From positions 124,001-188,000 of the forward strand of contig JBBPIE010000003.1 in assembly GCA_038040485.1 (NCBI GenBank): DNA of 64,000 bases, written 5' to 3'. A model generated the notes under the pieces. The model did not search any database, was not told the DNA's origin, and saw only the letters and a program-made list of their open reading frames with translations. Below are positions 60,635 to 64,000 of the stretch, piece after piece (position 1 is the first letter of the stretch; each line of letters begins with the position of its first letter). Both the position numbers and the translations under genes were made by a program. The DNA is from Onstottus_B arcticum (GTDB taxonomy: Bacteria; Acidobacteriota; Blastocatellia; UBA7656).

Positions 60635-60990
60635 ATGTCCCATCGTGGAGATCCCACTGAACGAATGGCTTTGATTCCGCTCCTGCTCGCGGAGAGCGCT
60701 CGCTTTCAGCACTACCTCGCCCATCAAGGTAACGATGGAGACTTGGCGATTCGTGAACAGTTCGTAGTACCGCATTTATGCGGAATCTTTCGACGCCACA
60801 CCTTCCGCATAAATGCGGTACTACGAACCCGGAAGACGGTAGCGGCGCCGGACGGAGTGAAGCGATTCGTGATGCAGTACGGCTCGCACGCTCGAGTGCT
60901 GGGGCTGAGGAATTGCGGGATGAGATTCGCGACGAGCTATCGCAGAGTTCGAAGGCGTACTCCAAGCGAAAGGACAAGCAGCATCGATGA
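60635..60990 (+). pseudogene. WYL-domain transcriptional regulator, internally deleted and frameshifted
   Basis: The start MSHRGDPTERMALIPLLLAE (after GAGGAGAAAGCACG) resembles the N-terminus of WYL regulators. The C-terminal end reads VKRFVMQYGSHARVLG and continues in the next frame as AEELRDEIRDELSQSSKAYS, the usual WYL finish. The shift is at a GGGG run near 60900, where one extra G restores LGAEELRDE. The central domain is missing and a 24-bp inverted repeat (60761-60784 with 60804-60827) lies in its place. The terminal TGA overlaps the cas3 ATG (ATGA), as expected for a regulator at the head of the cas operon. Confidence 0.65.
60761..60827. repeat. 24-bp inverted repeat inside the WYL relic
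   Basis: TTCGTAGTACCGCATTTATG and on at 60761-60784 is the reverse complement of 60804-60827. The loop is 19 bp. It is a probable small repetitive element that inserted in or replaced the middle of the regulator gene. Confidence 0.8.
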
Positions 60991-63419
60991 GTGAACCCAA
61001 CCAAAGCTTCCGCGCCTTCTTCGAAACAGCCTTCGGCGTTGAGCCGTTCAACTATCAAACACGGCTAGCAACTGATGAGATAATGCCTTCGTTGGTGAAC
61101 GTACCGACGGGCGCGGGCAAAACCGCGGCAGTGTTAGGCGCGTGGCTATGGCGACGGCTTGAGAGCCCAGCAGCCGTCGGGCGGCGGTTGATCTATTGCC
61201 TGCCAATGCGCACGCTAGTTGAGCAGACCCACCGCGTCGCAATCGAAGCGGTCAAGCGGCTGGGCTTACAAGATCGCTTCGGCATTCACGTTCTGATGGG
61301 TGGCGATGTTGACAACGAATGGGAAGCACAACCGGAACGCGAATGCCTGTTGATCGGCACGCAAGACATGCTGCTTTCGCGTGCGCTCAACCGCGGTTAT
61401 GCAATGAGCCGGTTTAAGTGGCCTGTCCACTATGGACTGCTTAACAACGATTGCCTCTGGGTCTTTGACGAGGTGCAATTGATGAGTGACGGGCTGGCGA
61501 CTTCGACGCAACTCGCCGCCTTCCGTGAGCAGTTCAGGACCTTTGGTCCGTGTCATTCGATTTGGATGTCAGCAACACTCGACCGCGAATGGCTGAAGAC
61601 GGTTGATTGGGCTTCGCATGTCGACGCCCTCACGAAGCTGGAGCTTTCCGAGACTGACCGCGCCACACCGATACTCGAACAACGATTGAACGCGAGGAAG
61701 ATCGTCGAGCAAGCTCCGCCGGATTGTCGCACGCCCAATGGTTTGGCAGACTTCATCAAGAGGCAACACGAGCCAGGGACACAGACCCTTGTCGTCGTAA
61801 ACCGCGTCGCACGCGCTCGTGAAATCTACAGCGCGTTGTCAAAGCACTTCTCGAATGACGAACTGAAGCTGATGCATTCGCGCTTTCGCCCGAAAGAGCG
61901 GGCGCAGTGGGCGACGATGCTAGACGAAAAGCCGATCGGCAACGGCAGAATCATCATTGCAACCCAAGTCATTGAAGCGGGTGTAAACATATCGTCGCGT
62001 CTGCTCATCATTGACCTCGCGCCCTACGCTAGCCTCGTGCAACGGTTCGGTCGCTGCAATCGCGAAGGCGAGTTCAAAGAGGCGCGCATCTACTGGGTTG
62101 ATCGGCCGCTCGATCAACGTGATGAGAAGCTGATTGGCAAAGAAGGGTTTGACGACAAGGCGCTACGCAAGATCGCGCTGCCCTACGACTCGGAAAACCT
62201 GAAGACGGCGCAGGGCTTGTTGCAGGAGATGCAATCAGCGTCGCCAGCCGATCTCGAGAAGATCACCCACCAGGACCGCTTCACGCCTGCGCACGTGCTG
62301 CGCCGCCGCGATCTCATTGACCTCTTTGACACCACGCCTGACCTGTCCGGTTACGACCTGGATGTCTCACGGTTCGTGCGCGGCGGAGATGTGCGTGATG
62401 TCTCCGTGGCGTGGCGCAACCTCAACGGGCTGGAGCCGACACGCCCCGAGCCGCGTCTTGCGCACGATGAACTCTGCCCGGTTTCAATCGGGGAGTTTAG
62501 AGAGTTCATCAAGAGCAAAGACACAGCGCGTCGGGTATGGAGGTGGGACGCGCTTGACGGCAAATGGCAAAAGGTCGGTGAAGAGGAACTGCGTCCTGGG
62601 TTGACGCTGCTGCTCGACGTCAAAGCTGGCGGCTACGATCAGCTCACCGGCTGGGACAAGAACCTCAAGCGGACAGTGCCTGTCGTTGAGGTCGAGACAG
62701 ACCCAAACGACGCGTTAGACGACGACCCGGACAGCTTCAAGCGGTACGTGCAAACGCTCGCTGCTCATTCAAGGGAAGCCCGAGCCGCTGCCGAAGCGAT
62801 CACGCAGGCCCTCAGCACTCTTGCGCTTGATGAGTATCGGGACGAGTTGGTCATCGCCACCCACCATCATGATTGGGGCAAGGCGCACGAAGTCTTCCAG
62901 GAGACTCTGCACCGCGGAATGGAAGACTCTTTGAGCGAAGTCCTGCTCGCCAAATCGGATCGAAGTCGGACGGCGGCGAATGGAAAGCGTGGACACCAAC
63001 GCTCACGCTTTCGTCACGAACTGGCGAGCGCCCTGGCGCTGCTGCAGACCGACGCGAGCGATCTGGTCGTCTACCTAGCTGCGTGTCATCACGGCAAAGT
63101 TCGCCTGAGCATCCGGGCTCTACCGGGCGAAGACAAACCCGACGACCGCGAGAAGAAATTCGCGCGCGGCATCTGGGACTATGACGAACTGCCTGCGCTC
63201 GACCTCGGCGACCTAACCAAACCCGCTGTCACACTCGATCTCGAACCGATGCTGCTTGGCGCGAGCGAAGATGGCGCGCGTTCGTGGCTGGAGCGAATGA
63301 TCACGCTCCGCGACCGCGTCGGCGTCTTCCGCTTGGCGTTTCTTGAAGCCCTGATCCGCGCGGCCGACGTTCGGGCGAGCAGCAATCCACAAGATTGCTG
63401 GGCGAAGGAGACGGTGTGA
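60987..63419 (+). CDS. cas3: CRISPR-associated helicase-nuclease Cas3, type I-G (I-U)
   Basis: Motor and nuclease recruited by Cascade. Helicase motifs come first: Walker A NVPTGAGKTAAVL (residues 38-50), motif II WVFDEVQLMSDGL with DEVQ at 161-164, motif III MSATLD (194-199), IIATQVIEAGVNI (323-335), and the arginine-finger motif QRFGRCNREG (352-361). The HD nuclease domain is C-terminal, with THHHDWGKAHEVFQE at about residue 626 and ACHHGKVRL further on. This reversed order (helicase then HD) is characteristic of subtype I-G, formerly I-U. It overlaps csx17 by one base and the WYL relic by four. Confidence 0.93.
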   Translation: MSEPNQSFRAFFETAFGVEPFNYQTRLATDEIMPSLVNVPTGAGKTAAVLGAWLWRRLESPAAVGRRLIYCLPMRTLVEQTHRVAIEAVKRLGLQDRFGIHVLMGGDVDNEWEAQPERECLLIGTQDMLLSRALNRGYAMSRFKWPVHYGLLNNDCLWVFDEVQLMSDGLATSTQLAAFREQFRTFGPCHSIWMSATLDREWLKTVDWASHVDALTKLELSETDRATPILEQRLNARKIVEQAPPDCRTPNGLADFIKRQHEPGTQTLVVVNRVARAREIYSALSKHFSNDELKLMHSRFRPKERAQWATMLDEKPIGNGRIIIATQVIEAGVNISSRLLIIDLAPYASLVQRFGRCNREGEFKEARIYWVDRPLDQRDEKLIGKEGFDDKALRKIALPYDSENLKTAQGLLQEMQSASPADLEKITHQDRFTPAHVLRRRDLIDLFDTTPDLSGYDLDVSRFVRGGDVRDVSVAWRNLNGLEPTRPEPRLAHDELCPVSIGEFREFIKSKDTARRVWRWDALDGKWQKVGEEELRPGLTLLLDVKAGGYDQLTGWDKNLKRTVPVVEVETDPNDALDDDPDSFKRYVQTLAAHSREARAAAEAITQALSTLALDEYRDELVIATHHHDWGKAHEVFQETLHRGMEDSLSEVLLAKSDRSRTAANGKRGHQRSRFRHELASALALLQTDASDLVVYLAACHHGKVRLSIRALPGEDKPDDREKKFARGIWDYDELPALDLGDLTKPAVTLDLEPMLLGASEDGARSWLERMITLRDRVGVFRLAFLEALIRAADVRASSNPQDCWAKETV

Positions 63420-64000
63420 TGCGAAATCAAATCTTGCTCCGTGGCTGCGCACCTGAACCGTTGATTCACTATCTCAAAGCGCTGGGCATCTTTCGCCTCG
63501 TGTCCGAACAATGCTTCGATGCCGAGGTACGCGGGGCTTGGCGTGGCGATGCGTTCGCGTTGGAAACAGAAAAGACGGCAGATGAGCTGGTCGCGTTCTT
63601 CCTCAATCAGTACAGTCCAACCCCAATCGTCGCACCGTGGAATGGTGGGAGTGGATTCTACGATGGCGATGACACTTCTGGTCGAGAAGCAATTCAAGCT
63701 AGTAACAGCAAGCGACTTGAAAATTATCGTCAAGTCATCAACCAGATAATGCAGTTCCCGGAGTTGCCTTCCATAAGTCATCTGAATGTCCGAGAGATGA
63801 TTGGCTTGGTTGAAGAAGCAACAGCCAACTCCAACGATAGTAGGAGTGAGGAGTGGAAGGATCTCGTTTCAGTTATCAGGGTACAGCTTTCTTCTCTTCT
63901 GGACACCACTCCTCTAGCCGAGATGACAATTGATCAACTTGGAGCTCACAAGAACGAGTTAGGGGATGATGAGCAGACCCGCGCCAGAACCCTTAAAGAG
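63419..64000 (+). CDS. csx17: Csx17 (Cas8-like large subunit of type I-G), partial
   Basis: The gene starts at ATG 63419, overlapping the cas3 stop by one base (TGATG), and stays open to the end of the window (194 codons seen). The N-terminus is typical of Csx17: ILLRGCAPEPLIHYLKALGI, LVSEQCFDAEVRGAWRGDAF, and FFLNQYSPTPIVAPWNGGSG. Csx17 is thought to be the large subunit that recognises PAM in the I-G effector. In the well-known order of this subtype, csb1 (cas7), csb2 (cas5-cas6) and the adaptation genes cas4-cas1 and cas2 should follow beyond position 64000, then an array. Confidence 0.88.
   Translation, partial: MRNQILLRGCAPEPLIHYLKALGIFRLVSEQCFDAEVRGAWRGDAFALETEKTADELVAFFLNQYSPTPIVAPWNGGSGFYDGDDTSGREAIQASNSKRLENYRQVINQIMQFPELPSISHLNVREMIGLVEEATANSNDSRSEEWKDLVSVIRVQLSSLLDTTPLAEMTIDQLGAHKNELGDDEQTRARTLKE

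Noticed and set aside
60404..60990. A CRISPR array or leader upstream of cas3
   Set aside because: No regularly spaced direct repeats of CRISPR size are present; only one 24-bp inverted repeat and short imperfect copies.

Overview
The window reads as a chromosomal segment of a high-GC, Gram-negative bacterium, most likely an Acidobacteriota of the Blastocatellia type. That placement is an inference. It rests on KDO phosphatase and outer-membrane-type genes (Gram-negative), on several secreted families of unknown function, and on abundant intergenic inverted repeats. No rRNA or other decisive taxonomic marker is present. The only tRNA is tRNA-Glu(UUC).

Layout. (1) 0.1-8.7 kb is a defence island: a type I restriction-modification operon (hsdM, hsdS, hsdR) with a Septu-like ATPase/HNH pair (PtuA/PtuB type) between hsdS and hsdR. 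(2) 8.8-14 kb holds a TerB-like gene and a run of zinc-ribbon, PilZ-like, DUF4097 and SPFH proteins that look like an envelope or stress module. The run ends in a terminator whose T-tract carries a small MITE-like insertion. (3) 14-24.9 kb is mostly housekeeping: aldehyde dehydrogenase, a broken DUF5615/DUF433 toxin-antitoxin pair, cysS, ilvE, an acsA-gph-kdsC operon and a TPR protein. (4) 24.96-28.6 kb is a decayed island in tRNA-Glu, bounded by an exact 40-bp repeat of the tRNA 3' half and holding an integrase remnant. (5) 28.8-44.4 kb has a DUF4388/degenerate J-domain/TPR protein, an alkyltransferase-like protein, hotdog thioesterases, a protease-FHA fusion, a heterodimeric ABC exporter with a retropepsin-like gene between its subunits, a second broken retropepsin with a DUF5678 partner, and ComEC. 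(6) 45-46.6 kb is an AT-richer patch with an HNH protein and a PIN toxin with a small partner. (7) 46.8-60 kb is metabolic and secreted functions: cystathionine beta-synthase, GMC oxidoreductase, M28 peptidase, leucyl aminopeptidase, SmpB, peroxiredoxin, ThiF/MoeB, TlpA and NagA. (8) 60.6-64 kb is the start of a type I-G (former I-U) CRISPR-Cas operon: a WYL-regulator relic, cas3 with a C-terminal HD domain, and a csx17 (cas8-like) gene that runs off the window. No CRISPR array lies inside the window.

The most unusual feature is a set of five intergenic arrays built of 7-bp words. Each array has two arms of tandem heptamers that are reverse complements of each other, and each array has its own word (10.9, 51.7, 53.3, 53.9 and 57.0 kb). 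They abut or overlap stop and start codons. Other inverted-repeat families lie between them: AACCGC elements at 14.1, 48.2 and 55.8 kb, CATAGACTTTAGTC elements at 49.9 and 57.8 kb, and a compound element at 60.0-60.4 kb. Several genes are broken by single-base frameshifts, two of them at G4 runs, so sequencing error or slippage should be considered.
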